Shown piece after piece: positions 43,707 through 52,211 of a stretch of DNA of 64,000 nucleotides. The stretch is from Aquimarina sediminis. GTDB lineage: Bacteria > Bacteroidota > Bacteroidia > Flavobacteriales > Flavobacteriaceae. The number at the start of each line of letters is the position of its first letter. Position 1 is the first letter of the stretch. The position numbers were made by a program, and so were the translations under genes. The notes under the pieces were generated by a model that was given only the letters and a program-made list of their open reading frames with translations, ran no database searches and was not told the DNA's origin. The stretch spans positions 124,001 to 188,000 of the forward strand of contig NZ_POYJ01000007.1 of the NCBI RefSeq assembly GCF_002895435.1. The letters are read 5' to 3'.

Positions 43707-44035
43707 TTAGCCCTAAATTTTGTAGACCAGCTTTTTGCCCATTTCCCTAGAGGGGATAGTAATTCAAATAGTTCTTTTCCTTGATCTGTTAAAGTATATC
43801 CATCAAGAGATCTTTCAATAAGGTGAGACTCTGTCAACTCCTTTAATCGCTTATTCAAAGTAGTTGGAGATATGGATTCACAATATTCTTGTAATTTCCT
43901 AAAAGTACTAGGACCTTTATACAAATGCCATATAATACCCATAGCCCAACTTCTACCAAGCAGGTCAAAAAGAGCCATAATTGGTTGTCCTGTTTTTGAC
44001 CCTCTGACGGGTTTTCCTGGTTTTGGTGTTGCCAT
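43703..44035 (-). CDS. HxlR-type winged-helix regulator
   Basis: A 110-residue HxlR/DUF24 regulator. The core MALFDLLGRSWAMGIIWHLYKG, then FRKLQEYCESISPTTLNKRLKELTESHLIERSLDGY, is the HxlR winged helix. It lacks the Cys near the N-terminus used by redox-sensing members (GQPIMAL stands where a CP motif often occurs), so sensing may depend on another ligand. It is followed by nudC with ATGA coupling. Two copies of an inverted repeat flank its promoter (44044-44080), so it very probably represses its own operon. No signal peptide; DNA-bound dimer. Confidence 0.92.
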   Translation of the reverse strand: MATPKPGKPVRGSKTGQPIMALFDLLGRSWAMGIIWHLYKGPSTFRKLQEYCESISPTTLNKRLKELTESHLIERSLDGYTLTDQGKELFELLSPLGKWAKSWSTKFRAK

Positions 44036-44043
44036 AATTTTTT

Positions 44044-44090
44044 GCTACATATTTGATAGCAAAGCTACATAAAGTGTAGCAATTAAACAA
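44044..44090 (-). promoter_or_regulatory. HxlR operon promoter with two 17-bp operators
   Basis: GCTACATAAAGTGTAGC (44064-44080) is a perfect 6-5-6 inverted repeat; GCTACATATTTGATAGC (44044-44060) has an identical left half and a 4-bp exact arm. Their centres are 20 bp apart. The -7 element TAGCTTTG (minus, 44067-44060) spans the gap between them and TTG (44090-44088) sits 20 bp upstream. A repressor bound there would block start. Confidence 0.75.
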
Positions 44091-44341
44091 TAAAAAGCCA
44101 CAATTCATTTTATACTGATTCCCTAAGCACTTTAAATGAAATAGCATGAAATATTTTATTCAGAAACGATTAAGGATATTTAAAAAATAATCTAATAAAA
44201 GGACAAGCAAAATAACCGATTGATTATTAGAAGAATAAAAAAAACATAACCGCTATATATTAAGGGTGATATACTCAAAAGATATTACCTACTAAACTTC
44301 GCAAGAAGTACACTAAATTTTCATCATACTCTATAAACCTA

Positions 44342-44376
44342 AAAAGAGATACCATCATAATGATGGTATCTCTTTT
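44342..44376 (-). terminator. Perfect 17-bp hairpin terminator
   Basis: Arms 44342-44358 and 44360-44376 are exact inverse complements (AAAAGAGATACCATCAT and its partner) with one central A. It ends transcription from the minus-strand lipoprotein gene about 108 bp earlier and has poly-A/T edges on both strands. Confidence 0.85.
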
Positions 44377-44484
44377 GTAATCATATCTTATTCTCTTGTA
44401 ATATCTGTTACACAGAGCTATGTCACCGACAATAATTTTGGTAAATCTTTATCAAAATCATTTTACCTTACTACAACTACATCT

Positions 44485-44874
44485 TTAGTTTTTCCTTTTT
44501 AGGTATATAGTATCCATTTTCCAATGTTTTCCCTTTTTTCCACTTCCTCCATATCTATTAAAGGCTTTTATTGTATCTGCTACATACCCTTCTTTTTTTA
44601 CAATCTCTCTAACCGATAAGGGTGGTGCTTCCATTGCTATCAAAACAATTTCCTTATATCTTTTTTCTTTCAACTCATAATACCCGGTAGAATCCGTAAG
44701 AGTTTCTCCTACCTTACACCCACTAATGGGTTGCATATTTTCTAAATCAAACACATACCCCGTTAATTTAGGTCTACTAAACCTGCTTACAATACAACTT
44801 TGCAGCAATATGAACACCCCTAATACAAATAGCACTCGTATCAATGTGTTGAGCTTAGAAGAAGTTTTAACCAT
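44485..44874 (-). CDS. Small lipoprotein, carboxypeptidase-regulatory-like domain
   Basis: A 129-residue lipoprotein. I choose the ATG at 44874; the frame continues to a TTG at 44901. The signal peptide VLFVLGVFILLQ leads to the lipobox SC (QSC). The mature part KLTGYVFDLENMQPISGCKVGETLTD resembles a peptidase regulatory (CarboxypepD_reg-like) beta sandwich, then a short C-terminal GGSGKKGKHWKMDT. Its function is not known. It is 35 bp behind the DUF389 gene and could be the last gene of that operon, before the hairpin at 44342. Confidence 0.7.
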   Translation of the reverse strand: MVKTSSKLNTLIRVLFVLGVFILLQSCIVSRFSRPKLTGYVFDLENMQPISGCKVGETLTDSTGYYELKEKRYKEIVLIAMEAPPLSVREIVKKEGYVADTIKAFNRYGGSGKKGKHWKMDTIYLKRKN

Positions 44875-44909
44875 AATTTCGCCATAAAGCTTTTCGCACA
44901 AAAATGACT

Positions 44910-46355
44910 CTATTCTATATATAAAGTATCAGCTTTCATCTCTTTAGTAATCCATTCTCGAAGGGCATTTTCTCTAATAGCATCCAAACTATCTGATACC
45001 TGAAATTTCCATCTAGGAAAAAGAACCTGAACTGTATCTACTTTAAGAAAATTTGATTTTTGCACTTCACCGTACCCTAATTCTGCTAGGTCAGGAAAAC
45101 GTATTTTGGCATCTTTTGCTATACTGGCATATGGCATAACAGCAACCGGAACTACTGCATTTGCTTCTTTAAGCTGGGTTTCCATACTAGCAATCTGAAT
45201 CTTTAAATCTTCAATTTCATCCAGTAGCTTATCATTTTCCTTTTCCACACGATTTAACTGCTCAATTGATCTGTCATAAGCTTTAGATATCTGATCAATC
45301 CCTCGTGATTTATTACCATTTATTGCTAATGCAAAACCACTAATACTAGCGTATTTTTTGATTTCATTTTGCAAATCACTTACTGTCGCTTCATTAATTT
45401 CTCCATCAAAATAAAGCTTTATAGACTCATTGTTATAGTCATAAAAATCTTTTCTGAGATATAAATTCTCGTTAGCATCGATTTCATTAGCCTTAAAATT
45501 TTTATAATCTCTCTCTGCATTACTTTCATTAAGCGTTACATAAAACGTATAACTTGCAGGTACCATTACTAATATTGCTAATAAAGAAGCAAATTGCGCG
45601 GTACGCTTTCTTTTTGCCGAATTGGCATATCGCAACATTGGAAAACGCAATAATTTAGAAACTATAAAAGTAGACAATGCAATAAAAGTAGCATTTATAG
45701 AGAATAGATATAATGCTCCAAAAGCATACCCTGGTTCTAGTTCTGCTATCCCATATCCTACTGTACACAAAGGAGGCATTAATGCCGTAGCAATAGCGAC
45801 TCCTGCGATGGCATTTGCCATTGTTCCTTTTTTAGATTTTGCAACAATAAGTGCTAGTCCTCCAAAAACTGCAACCAAAACATCCAAAATGGTTGGAGCC
45901 GTTCTAGCCTCTAATTCTGGTGTTAATTCTGTTAAAGGAGATACCCAAAAATACAATGTAGCAGCAAGAACACTTAGACCTACCATTACCCCAAGATTAA
46001 CCAATGAGCGCCTTAAAGTATCAATATCATTAATTGCAATGGACAAACCTACACCGACAATTGGTCCCATTAAGGGTGAAATTAACATGGCTCCTATTAC
46101 TACCGCAGTAGAACTTACATTAAGACCAATTGAAGCAACAAAAACAGAAAAAATAAGAATCCATGCGTTATGCCCTTTAAAAGGAATATCTTTTTTAACA
46201 TCTTCTATAGTCTGATCCTTATCAGTTTCTGATCTGATATCTAATAATTCTCTAACAAATGTATTTACGCTTGCAAAAAGCCCTTTGGCATCTCTTTTTA
46301 CAGATTTTGCCATTTCTTCCTGATTAGAAGCAGGTTGATTTGTGTTCTCTGTCAT
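44910..46355 (-). CDS. DUF389 family membrane protein
   Basis: A 481-residue inner-membrane protein. The DUF389 core has the conserved ASIGLNVSSTAVVIGAMLISPLMGPI, GLSIAINDIDTLRRS, TALMPPLCTVGYGIAEL and hydrophobic pairs such as LVNLGVMVGLSVLAATLYFWV. The N-terminus is cytosolic and acidic. After about residue 270 a coiled-coil rich region follows (LNRVEKENDKLLDEIEDLKIQIASMETQL, in part), then an alpha/beta end. The function is unproven. It is in an operon with manC before it (5-bp gap) and a lipoprotein after, which is a common Flavobacteriaceae arrangement. Confidence 0.9.
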   Translation of the reverse strand: MTENTNQPASNQEEMAKSVKRDAKGLFASVNTFVRELLDIRSETDKDQTIEDVKKDIPFKGHNAWILIFSVFVASIGLNVSSTAVVIGAMLISPLMGPIVGVGLSIAINDIDTLRRSLVNLGVMVGLSVLAATLYFWVSPLTELTPELEARTAPTILDVLVAVFGGLALIVAKSKKGTMANAIAGVAIATALMPPLCTVGYGIAELEPGYAFGALYLFSINATFIALSTFIVSKLLRFPMLRYANSAKRKRTAQFASLLAILVMVPASYTFYVTLNESNAERDYKNFKANEIDANENLYLRKDFYDYNNESIKLYFDGEINEATVSDLQNEIKKYASISGFALAINGNKSRGIDQISKAYDRSIEQLNRVEKENDKLLDEIEDLKIQIASMETQLKEANAVVPVAVMPYASIAKDAKIRFPDLAELGYGEVQKSNFLKVDTVQVLFPRWKFQVSDSLDAIRENALREWITKEMKADTLYIE

Positions 46356-46360
46356 TGTTT

Positions 46361-47440
46361 TTATCCGTATTGTTCGCCGTATGTATCTTTTACTTTTTTC
46401 AGTACTTCTTTAATATCCTGTTCTTTCTTTTTTGGATAGATTAAAAGCACTTCTTCTTTATCTATAACAATATAGTCTTGCAATCCATCAACTACTACAA
46501 TTTTATCATTAGAAGTTCTTATCATATTACCAGAAGCATCTTCTGATAGCACTCTAGCATTAACAACTGCGTTACCCGAATCTGTTTTATCCAATTTATC
46601 ATATAAAGATCCCCATGTTCCTAAATCATTCCAGTCAAAAGTAGCAGGAAGCACATATACATTATCTGCTTTTTCTAAAATAGCATAATCAATAGATATA
46701 TTTTCTGCCAACGGATAATTTATTTGAATAAAATCGTTCTCCTGCTCAGTATTATAGACAAGAGACCCTTTTTCAAACAAGGCAGTCATTTCTTTTTGAA
46801 ATTTTACAAAAGCGCTAACAATACTTTTTACACTCCATATAAAAATCCCAGCATTCCAAAGATAATTACCTTCTGAGATAAATTGTTTTGCAGTTTGGTA
46901 ATTTGGTTTTTCTGTGAACTGAGTTACTTTTTTTCTGGTGGCTTCATCTTCTTTATCATATTGAATATATCCATACCCTGTATTCGGAAACGTGGGTTGA
47001 ATCCCGAGAGTCATTAAAATATCACTCTTTGAGCATGCTGTAAAGCTTTGTTCCAGATCTGAGATAAATGCATTTTCATCTTCGATCCAATGATCACTGG
47101 GCGCTACTACCATTACTGCATCTGGATTATCTTTTTGAATTTTTAGAGCTGCATACAAAATACAAGGTGCAGTATTTCGCATTGCCGGCTCTGTTACCAC
47201 CTGGCGCTGTTCTGCTTCAGGTAACTGCTGTAACACCAAATTATTATATCGTTCGTTAGTAAGGATAAATATATTTTCCTTTGGTACAATTTTAGCTAGG
47301 CGCGAGAACGTACGTTGAATCAAAGTTTCTCCTGTTCCTAACATGTCATGAAACTGCTTTGGAAATTCTGTGGTGCTCACAGGCCAAAATCTTGACCCGA
47401 CTCCACCAGCCATCAATATTGCATAATAATTTTTGTTCAT
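46361..47440 (-). CDS. manC: Mannose-1-phosphate guanylyltransferase
   Basis: Makes GDP-mannose from mannose-1-phosphate and GTP for polysaccharides and glycolipids. The nucleotide-binding motif AGGVGSRFWP (11-20) and FPKQF (26-30) are the usual GMP signature; further motifs are APSDHWIEDE, GYGYIQYDKE and FTEKPNYQTA, FIWSVKSI and DWNDLGTWGSLYDKL. At 359 residues it is the single-domain type, without a C-terminal phosphomannose isomerase domain. It is two bases after the SprT-like gene and five before DUF389, clearly in one operon. Confidence 0.94.
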   Translation of the reverse strand: MNKNYYAILMAGGVGSRFWPVSTTEFPKQFHDMLGTGETLIQRTFSRLAKIVPKENIFILTNERYNNLVLQQLPEAEQRQVVTEPAMRNTAPCILYAALKIQKDNPDAVMVVAPSDHWIEDENAFISDLEQSFTACSKSDILMTLGIQPTFPNTGYGYIQYDKEDEATRKKVTQFTEKPNYQTAKQFISEGNYLWNAGIFIWSVKSIVSAFVKFQKEMTALFEKGSLVYNTEQENDFIQINYPLAENISIDYAILEKADNVYVLPATFDWNDLGTWGSLYDKLDKTDSGNAVVNARVLSEDASGNMIRTSNDKIVVVDGLQDYIVIDKEEVLLIYPKKKEQDIKEVLKKVKDTYGEQYG

Positions 47441-47442
47441 AA

Positions 47443-48039
47443 TTAATTTAATAGTTCAACTTCTGCATTGGGGTTAAAAAGATAAATTCTACCTGTATCA
47501 AGCTCTACGCATTCATAACGTTTGACTTTTTTATTACCTTTCTTAAAGACTTTTCCATTGTATAATCGGAATACACTTCCGAGGGGTAACTCAAAGATAT
47601 AATTTTTATCGTTAGCAGGATCATATTGTTTTAATGCTAATGCTAATTTTTCATCTGTATCACTACTGGCTCTGGGATTTTTAAAATGATGTGCTATAAC
47701 TGGTAATAATACTGATGGGAAAACTTCTGGATTGATATAAGGTAGCATTAATTTTTGAAAAACTTTTTTCCATTCTATACCATGTGGTTTTATATAACGT
47801 CCGTATTTCTCAAAAGCAATAAGGTGCGCAATCTCATGTATTAATGTAATAAGAAAACGATATTTATTAAGAGAAGCATTTACAGTGATTTGATGTCTTC
47901 CATCGGGCATTTTACGATAATCCCCATGTCGTGTAACTCTTTCATTTACAATTTTGAGATGCACATTACACTTAATAATCAGATCGAATGCAGGCTCCAA
48001 AGCACGTTCAGGAATGTATCTACCCAGTATTTCCTTCAT
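47443..48039 (-). CDS. SprT-like zinc metalloprotease
   Basis: A 198-residue SprT-like protein from the ATG at 48039; an extended frame to 48066 has no homologous sense. The zinc site is HEIAH (68-72) with a third His86 in KPHGIEW. The C-terminal part is basic and contains RLYNGKVFKKGNKKVKRYEC, without the Cys4 finger of bacterial SprT. The cell role is unclear; related Spartan proteins clear DNA-protein crosslinks. It starts the manC operon. A -7 element (TAATTTTG, 48059-48052) is just upstream. Confidence 0.9.
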   Translation of the reverse strand: MKEILGRYIPERALEPAFDLIIKCNVHLKIVNERVTRHGDYRKMPDGRHQITVNASLNKYRFLITLIHEIAHLIAFEKYGRYIKPHGIEWKKVFQKLMLPYINPEVFPSVLLPVIAHHFKNPRASSDTDEKLALALKQYDPANDKNYIFELPLGSVFRLYNGKVFKKGNKKVKRYECVELDTGRIYLFNPNAEVELLN

Positions 48040-48051
48040 TGGCGCAAAATA

Positions 48052-48083
48052 CAAAATTAAGTGCATCGATGCGATGCACTTAA
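48052..48083 (-). promoter_or_regulatory. Overlapping terminator and sprT promoter
   Basis: A perfect 12-bp hairpin (48057-48068 and 48072-48083, loop ATG) ends the DUF4349 gene on the minus strand. The -7 box TAATTTTG (48059-48052) overlaps its last bases and lies 12 bp before the sprT ATG. Confidence 0.65.
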
Positions 48084-48094
48084 CTCAATTTTTT

Positions 48095-48955
48095 TTACTT
48101 CCGTATCCATTTAAAATACACGAAAATAGCTACCCCTAAAATTAGTAAAGGCCAAATATAAAACAACAACAATGTTAAATTTTCTATAACCGACCAACCA
48201 AAAGACAAACCTTCCTCTGCTTTATCCAAAAACCCTGGTTTATATCCTACTGGTTCTTCTTTCGGAATTATTGTTTGATACATATCTACTTGGATTGTAC
48301 TATAGGACACTCTATTACTCAAGTACTTCAGCCTTCCTTGAGCAGATTCTATTTCTTCCTGAAGTTGACTCAATTTCTCCTCTGCTTTTAAAATATCTTC
48401 AACTGTTTTTGCTTTTGTTCTTAGAATGGTTTCATAACGCTCTTTTACCTCAAACTTTGTTTTTAAACGTGAGCTAATATCCATATACTCTTCGGTGACA
48501 TCTATTGTAGATATATTTTTATGATCCACAAATTCTGCAAAACTGCAAATACTATCCAAAACAGTATCAAACAGGTCTTGTGGAACCCTAATGGTAAACC
48601 TATTTTCTTTTGTATAGTTTGTATTTGTAAATCTTTCATCAGAAATATAGCCTTTGTACTTCGAAGCTATTTTTTTTGCTAATGATGTTGCTTCTTCAAC
48701 ATTCTTCACCTTTAATCGACAATTACCATTTTTAATAATCTTGACCTGGTTATCAAAACTTTTTTTCTTTTCGTTGTTTAACTTTAAATCACCTTCTGTT
48801 TCAAATGAATTCAAAAGTGCTGTTTCTCCTGTTTCTTCGAGTGCTATGTTTTCTGATTTATAATTATGAGGTTGTCCTTTGGAGCAAGAAAAACCTATTA
48901 ATATCATACTACTCAATACTATTCTTTTTATACCACTAATTTTGTTCGTTTTCAT
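48095..48955 (-). CDS. DUF4349 family lipoprotein
   Basis: A 286-residue lipoprotein. The signal peptide IVLSSMILIGFSC gives a lipobox at FSC. The DUF4349 domain (about 70-265) has VKIIKNGNCRLKVKNVEEATSLAKK, the ERYETILRTKAKTVEDILKAEEKLSQLQEEIES coiled coil (in part), LKYLSNRVSYSTIQV, and a final membrane segment LLLFYIWPLLILGVAIFVYF. In other bacteria these proteins may scaffold near the envelope; the role is unknown. It is separated from sprT by a hairpin. Its -7 box may be TAAGTTTG (48994-48987). Confidence 0.88.
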   Translation of the reverse strand: MKTNKISGIKRIVLSSMILIGFSCSKGQPHNYKSENIALEETGETALLNSFETEGDLKLNNEKKKSFDNQVKIIKNGNCRLKVKNVEEATSLAKKIASKYKGYISDERFTNTNYTKENRFTIRVPQDLFDTVLDSICSFAEFVDHKNISTIDVTEEYMDISSRLKTKFEVKERYETILRTKAKTVEDILKAEEKLSQLQEEIESAQGRLKYLSNRVSYSTIQVDMYQTIIPKEEPVGYKPGFLDKAEEGLSFGWSVIENLTLLLFYIWPLLILGVAIFVYFKWIRK

Positions 48956-49209
48956 TTTTATATTTTTTATCTTGTTAAACTGAAAACAAACTTAAAAGCT
49001 AATCTTATCTACCCATTGTAGAACCCTTGTAAAGCAATTGTAAAACATTTTACAAAACACAAACTCTTAATTACCAAAATATTACAACTATAACTTCTGA
49101 AGAAAAAATAGCGTTTGATCTCCTTAAAAAAGCAGTAACACAACAGTTTTTAAAGAAAAACACAGCATCTAGCCATGATATTTCTGAATGGAAAGGGCAA
49201 GATATTATT

Positions 49210-49995
49210 TTGTTTAAGGAAGATTTACAAGAACAGGTCAAAGCTTCAATCAGTGAAAAGTCCTTCTATAGTTATTTTAAAAATTCCTCAGAAAAACTTC
49301 CTAGAGTTGACATTCTAAATTTACTTTCGCAATATTGTGGATTTGTAAATTGGAATGATTTTAAAAGTAATCATACTAACCCCCTAAATCACACCAAAGC
49401 TATTGATATCTCAAAATGGTTCTGGATCACTCTTTTGGCGTTTGGTTTATTTACTGGTATTTATTTTCTTATTCCTAATCAAAACACATTTAGCTTTTGT
49501 TTTATTGATCAGGATAGAAATCAACCTATTACCCAGACACCAATAGATATTATTATTCTTAATGATAACGAATCTCCTTTCTATTTAAAAAGTGACAGTA
49601 CTGGTTGTTTTACTTGGAAAACGAAAGATGATTATATCCGTTTTGTAGTGCAATCTCCATATCACAAAACAGATACCATATACAGGATTGCATCATCAAG
49701 CCAACAAGAAAATCTTCAAATTCAAACAGATGATTATGCTTTAATGCTTCATTATTATGCTAATGGAAAAGTAAAAGATTGGAAAAACAGAAGAAAAGAG
49801 TTGTCCAAAATAATTGCTAACGACGCGACTATTTTCCAAGTGCTTCCCCACCGATTGGGTATAGAGATATACACTAAGGATGAATTTATAAATAGATTAA
49901 CCACTCCAACGCAAAGTTTAAAAAACATCGAGATTATAGAATCCCGAAAGCTACACACACAGATAGTAAAACTAAAATTCAGGATAAAGTCATGA
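49210..49995 (+). CDS. Membrane-anchored protein of unknown function; start uncertain
   Basis: The only ordinary start codon of this frame is the TTG at 49210, giving 261 residues. Yet the frame is open back to 49033, and the upstream codons read as normal protein (SEEKIAFDLLKKAVTQQF, then DISEWKGQDIILF), suggesting that translation really begins near 49081 at an ATT or ATA codon. The first 70 residues are like small helical domains, followed by one membrane segment WFWITLLAFGLFTGIYFLI and a periplasmic beta domain with HYYANGKVKDWKNRRKEL. I do not know the family. It overlaps the next lipoprotein gene by ATGA. Confidence 0.7.
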   Translation: MFKEDLQEQVKASISEKSFYSYFKNSSEKLPRVDILNLLSQYCGFVNWNDFKSNHTNPLNHTKAIDISKWFWITLLAFGLFTGIYFLIPNQNTFSFCFIDQDRNQPITQTPIDIIILNDNESPFYLKSDSTGCFTWKTKDDYIRFVVQSPYHKTDTIYRIASSSQQENLQIQTDDYALMLHYYANGKVKDWKNRRKELSKIIANDATIFQVLPHRLGIEIYTKDEFINRLTTPTQSLKNIEIIESRKLHTQIVKLKFRIKS

Positions 49996-50459
49996 AAAAG
50001 TTTACCTATATTATAATATCACTACTTTCTTTTGGATGCGCTAATAATGCTAGTTCCGAATCCAAAACAATGGATATAGAGGCGTCTGAATCTTATATAG
50101 AAGCAGAAGAAGCATCAGAGATATCCGAGAATGATGCTTACATCCTATTGATCACGCAAAAACTCGAAGAATATTTGGATCGAGAAACATTAGCCATAAC
50201 TAATCCTAATTTTAATGTTAAAATCGATAGCAGCAAACTTCTCTCTACAGAAAAAGGAACCAAACTTAAGAAAGTAAGCTTTATATCTTCTTTTGAAGCT
50301 ATCTCAGATTCTGTAAAAAAAGTTACAACAAAAGTTGTACTCGATCATAAAACTGACACCATACTGACATTTATCAAAACTTCAAAAATAGAAATCGATG
50401 GCGAGCAATTAATATCTACAAAGATTTCTTTCGACACTATCCCAAAGAACAATGACTAG
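49992..50459 (+). CDS. Lipoprotein of unknown function
   Basis: A 155-residue lipoprotein with signal MKKFTYIIISLLSF and lipobox FGC. After an acidic Ser/Glu-rich linker (ESKTMDIEASESYIEAEEA) comes an alpha/beta domain (VKIDSSKLLSTEKGTKLKKVSFISSFEAISD and VTTKVVLDHKTDTILTFIKTSK, in part). No family is recognised. The ATG overlaps the stop of the preceding membrane protein (ATGA), so they are likely translated together and function at the same site of the envelope. It ends three bases from the end of the SDR gene on the other strand. Confidence 0.75.
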   Translation: MKKFTYIIISLLSFGCANNASSESKTMDIEASESYIEAEEASEISENDAYILLITQKLEEYLDRETLAITNPNFNVKIDSSKLLSTEKGTKLKKVSFISSFEAISDSVKKVTTKVVLDHKTDTILTFIKTSKIEIDGEQLISTKISFDTIPKNND

Positions 50460-50462
50460 TAC

Positions 50463-51143
50463 CTAAGGGGTACTACTAGAGACCTGAAGTGCTTTTCCAT
50501 TATAGAGTTTATTACCCGTTAAAGAAAACTCTCTAATATAACTTGCCATTTCTATCGCTGTTAGTGGTGCTTGATACCCAGGAAAAGCTTCTTCCAACAT
50601 TTCGGTTTGCACAGCTCCTAGCGCCAAAACATTAAAGGCTATTCCACTTTCTTTATATTCTTCTGCCAATAACTCACTCAACGTTATAACTGCCCCTTTA
50701 CTAGAACTATAAGCTGCTAGCCCAGGGAATTTCATGCTTCCTTGTATTCCTCCCATACTACTTATGGTTACCACATGACTACCCGGTTTCATAAAAGGTA
50801 GAACCAAACGTGTAATTTCGGCTACACCAAAAACATTTACTTTATAGACATCTTCAAAATCCTGAGTAGAAATCTCTGCAAAAGGCTTATTTAGTAACAT
50901 CCCTGCATTATTAACCAAGATATCAACTTGTTCCCAAGAAGATGAAATATAATCTATCATCTTTTTATGACTCTCGACATTACAGATATCAAAAGAAAAA
51001 GTGTCAATATTTTTGTGCTGGAGATCAGCAATAGGCTTTTCATTTCTGGATAATGCTAAAATCTGATGCCCTTCATCAGCCAATAGTTTTGCAAGTTCAT
51101 ATCCTATCCCTCTACTTGCTCCTGTGATAATAATATTTTTCAT
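50463..51143 (-). CDS. Short-chain dehydrogenase/reductase (SDR)
   Basis: A 226-residue classical SDR. The cofactor motif is TGASRGIG (7-14), the structural motif NNAG, and the catalytic residues are in SSMGG (Ser), YSSSKGA (Tyr and Lys). It uses NAD(P)H; the substrate is not known from sequence. The short length and no leader peptide indicate a cytosolic enzyme. It is convergent with the lipoprotein gene at 49992 (3-bp gap) and 50 bp beyond the M28 lipoprotein gene on the same strand, so a two-gene unit is possible but not certain. Confidence 0.9.
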   Translation of the reverse strand: MKNIIITGASRGIGYELAKLLADEGHQILALSRNEKPIADLQHKNIDTFSFDICNVESHKKMIDYISSSWEQVDILVNNAGMLLNKPFAEISTQDFEDVYKVNVFGVAEITRLVLPFMKPGSHVVTISSMGGIQGSMKFPGLAAYSSSKGAVITLSELLAEEYKESGIAFNVLALGAVQTEMLEEAFPGYQAPLTAIEMASYIREFSLTGNKLYNGKALQVSSSTP

Positions 51144-51193
51144 TCCTACTACAAAGTTTACTTTACAAACCTGTCAGATCTACCAAATCTTTA

Positions 51194-52132
51194 TTAGTTT
51201 AATTTAATTTCTTTTTGAGGTGTATTTGCCATTTTAGTAATTACCGGAATGCAACTATTAATAAGATCCGCCATAAATTCGAAGTTCATTTCTGATACTT
51301 CATCATCTACATGATGATAATAGTTATAGTTAGTAAAATCAAAGGTAGAAATGGTTTGACAAGGCACATTAAATTGTTTATAAAATGGATAGTTATCACT
51401 TCTCATAAACAATTGAAACTCTTTGGCTTTTGCTAAATACCCAATCAACTCGGATCCTGCATACTCATTGATTTTTTCAGCCATATTAGATTTATCAAAA
51501 CCAGTGATATAAGCTTTGTATGATTTATCATTTAGAGGTACACCTATCATCTCAAAATTAACCATTGCATATAGATCCACTTTCTTTTCTTTCAAAACTT
51601 TTGCAAGATGCTCTGACCCAAGCAACCCTCTTTCTTCTGCTCCAAATAACACAAAAAGAATGCTACGTTTATTATTTTTTAATTGAGCAAATTGTTTTGC
51701 CAAAGAAATTACTGCACTACTTCCTGCCGCATTATCATTAGCTCCATTGGCAATTACATCCCCATTTACCTCTTTCCCACTACCTATATGATCAAAATGT
51801 GCTCCTAGCACAATAACTTCTTTAGCCAATTCTTTGTCAGTACCTTTAAGAAAACCTACCACATTATATGTTTCTATACCTTTTACATCAAAAACATCTC
51901 TGTATGTTTCAAAATAAGGAGCTACTTTATATTTCTTAAACTCTTCTTCAATAAAATGAGCCGCTTTTTCCAAGCCTTCACTTCCAGTATCTCGTCCACC
52001 GAGATCATCACTAGCCAGAAAATTCATAATATCGGCAATATCAGAAGCACTAGTTTGTAATTGTGCAGTTGTCGATTGTTTACAATTGACAAATAAAACT
52101 GTAATTAGAATAATAAAAATGTTCTTTCGCAT
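51194..52132 (-). CDS. M28 family metallopeptidase, lipoprotein
   Basis: A 312-residue zinc aminopeptidase anchored as lipoprotein (MRKNIFIILITVLF, lipobox VNC). Zinc ligands and catalytic acids are seen in LGAHFDHIGSG, GANDNAAGSSA, FGAEERGLLGSEH and NYYHHVDDEVSEM (His). The bridging Asp-type residue of the dinuclear centre is in GANDN. It would release N-terminal amino acids in the periplasm or outside. It differs from the large M28 protein at 23177 in lacking all accessory domains. The terminator of pdhC lies upstream. Confidence 0.92.
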   Translation of the reverse strand: MRKNIFIILITVLFVNCKQSTTAQLQTSASDIADIMNFLASDDLGGRDTGSEGLEKAAHFIEEEFKKYKVAPYFETYRDVFDVKGIETYNVVGFLKGTDKELAKEVIVLGAHFDHIGSGKEVNGDVIANGANDNAAGSSAVISLAKQFAQLKNNKRSILFVLFGAEERGLLGSEHLAKVLKEKKVDLYAMVNFEMIGVPLNDKSYKAYITGFDKSNMAEKINEYAGSELIGYLAKAKEFQLFMRSDNYPFYKQFNVPCQTISTFDFTNYNYYHHVDDEVSEMNFEFMADLINSCIPVITKMANTPQKEIKLN

Positions 52133-52159
52133 GAAAATATGTTTTGGATAAAGATAAAA

Positions 52160-52185
52160 AATCCCGCTTCATTAGAAGCAGGATT
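52160..52185 (-). terminator. Rho-independent terminator after pdhC
   Basis: AATCCCGCTTC (52160-52170) pairs with GAAGCAGGATT (52175-52185) with one mismatch and a four-base loop; on the minus strand six T follow. Confidence 0.8.
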
Positions 52186-52211
52186 AGATATGAATTATGT
52201 AAGTAGTTGAA

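Larger units (their letters stand above)
44036..44484. other. Intergenic region between HxlR and lipoprotein genes
   Basis: A 449-bp gap containing the HxlR promoter (44044-44090) and a strong terminator at 44342-44376. The middle is AT-rich and holds no gene or RNA that I can support. Confidence 0.65.

Noticed and set aside
45622..46215. Plus-strand frame of 197 codons opposite the DUF389 gene
   Set aside because: The DUF389 frame shows conserved motifs here; the opposite frame is a shadow of a low-stop region.
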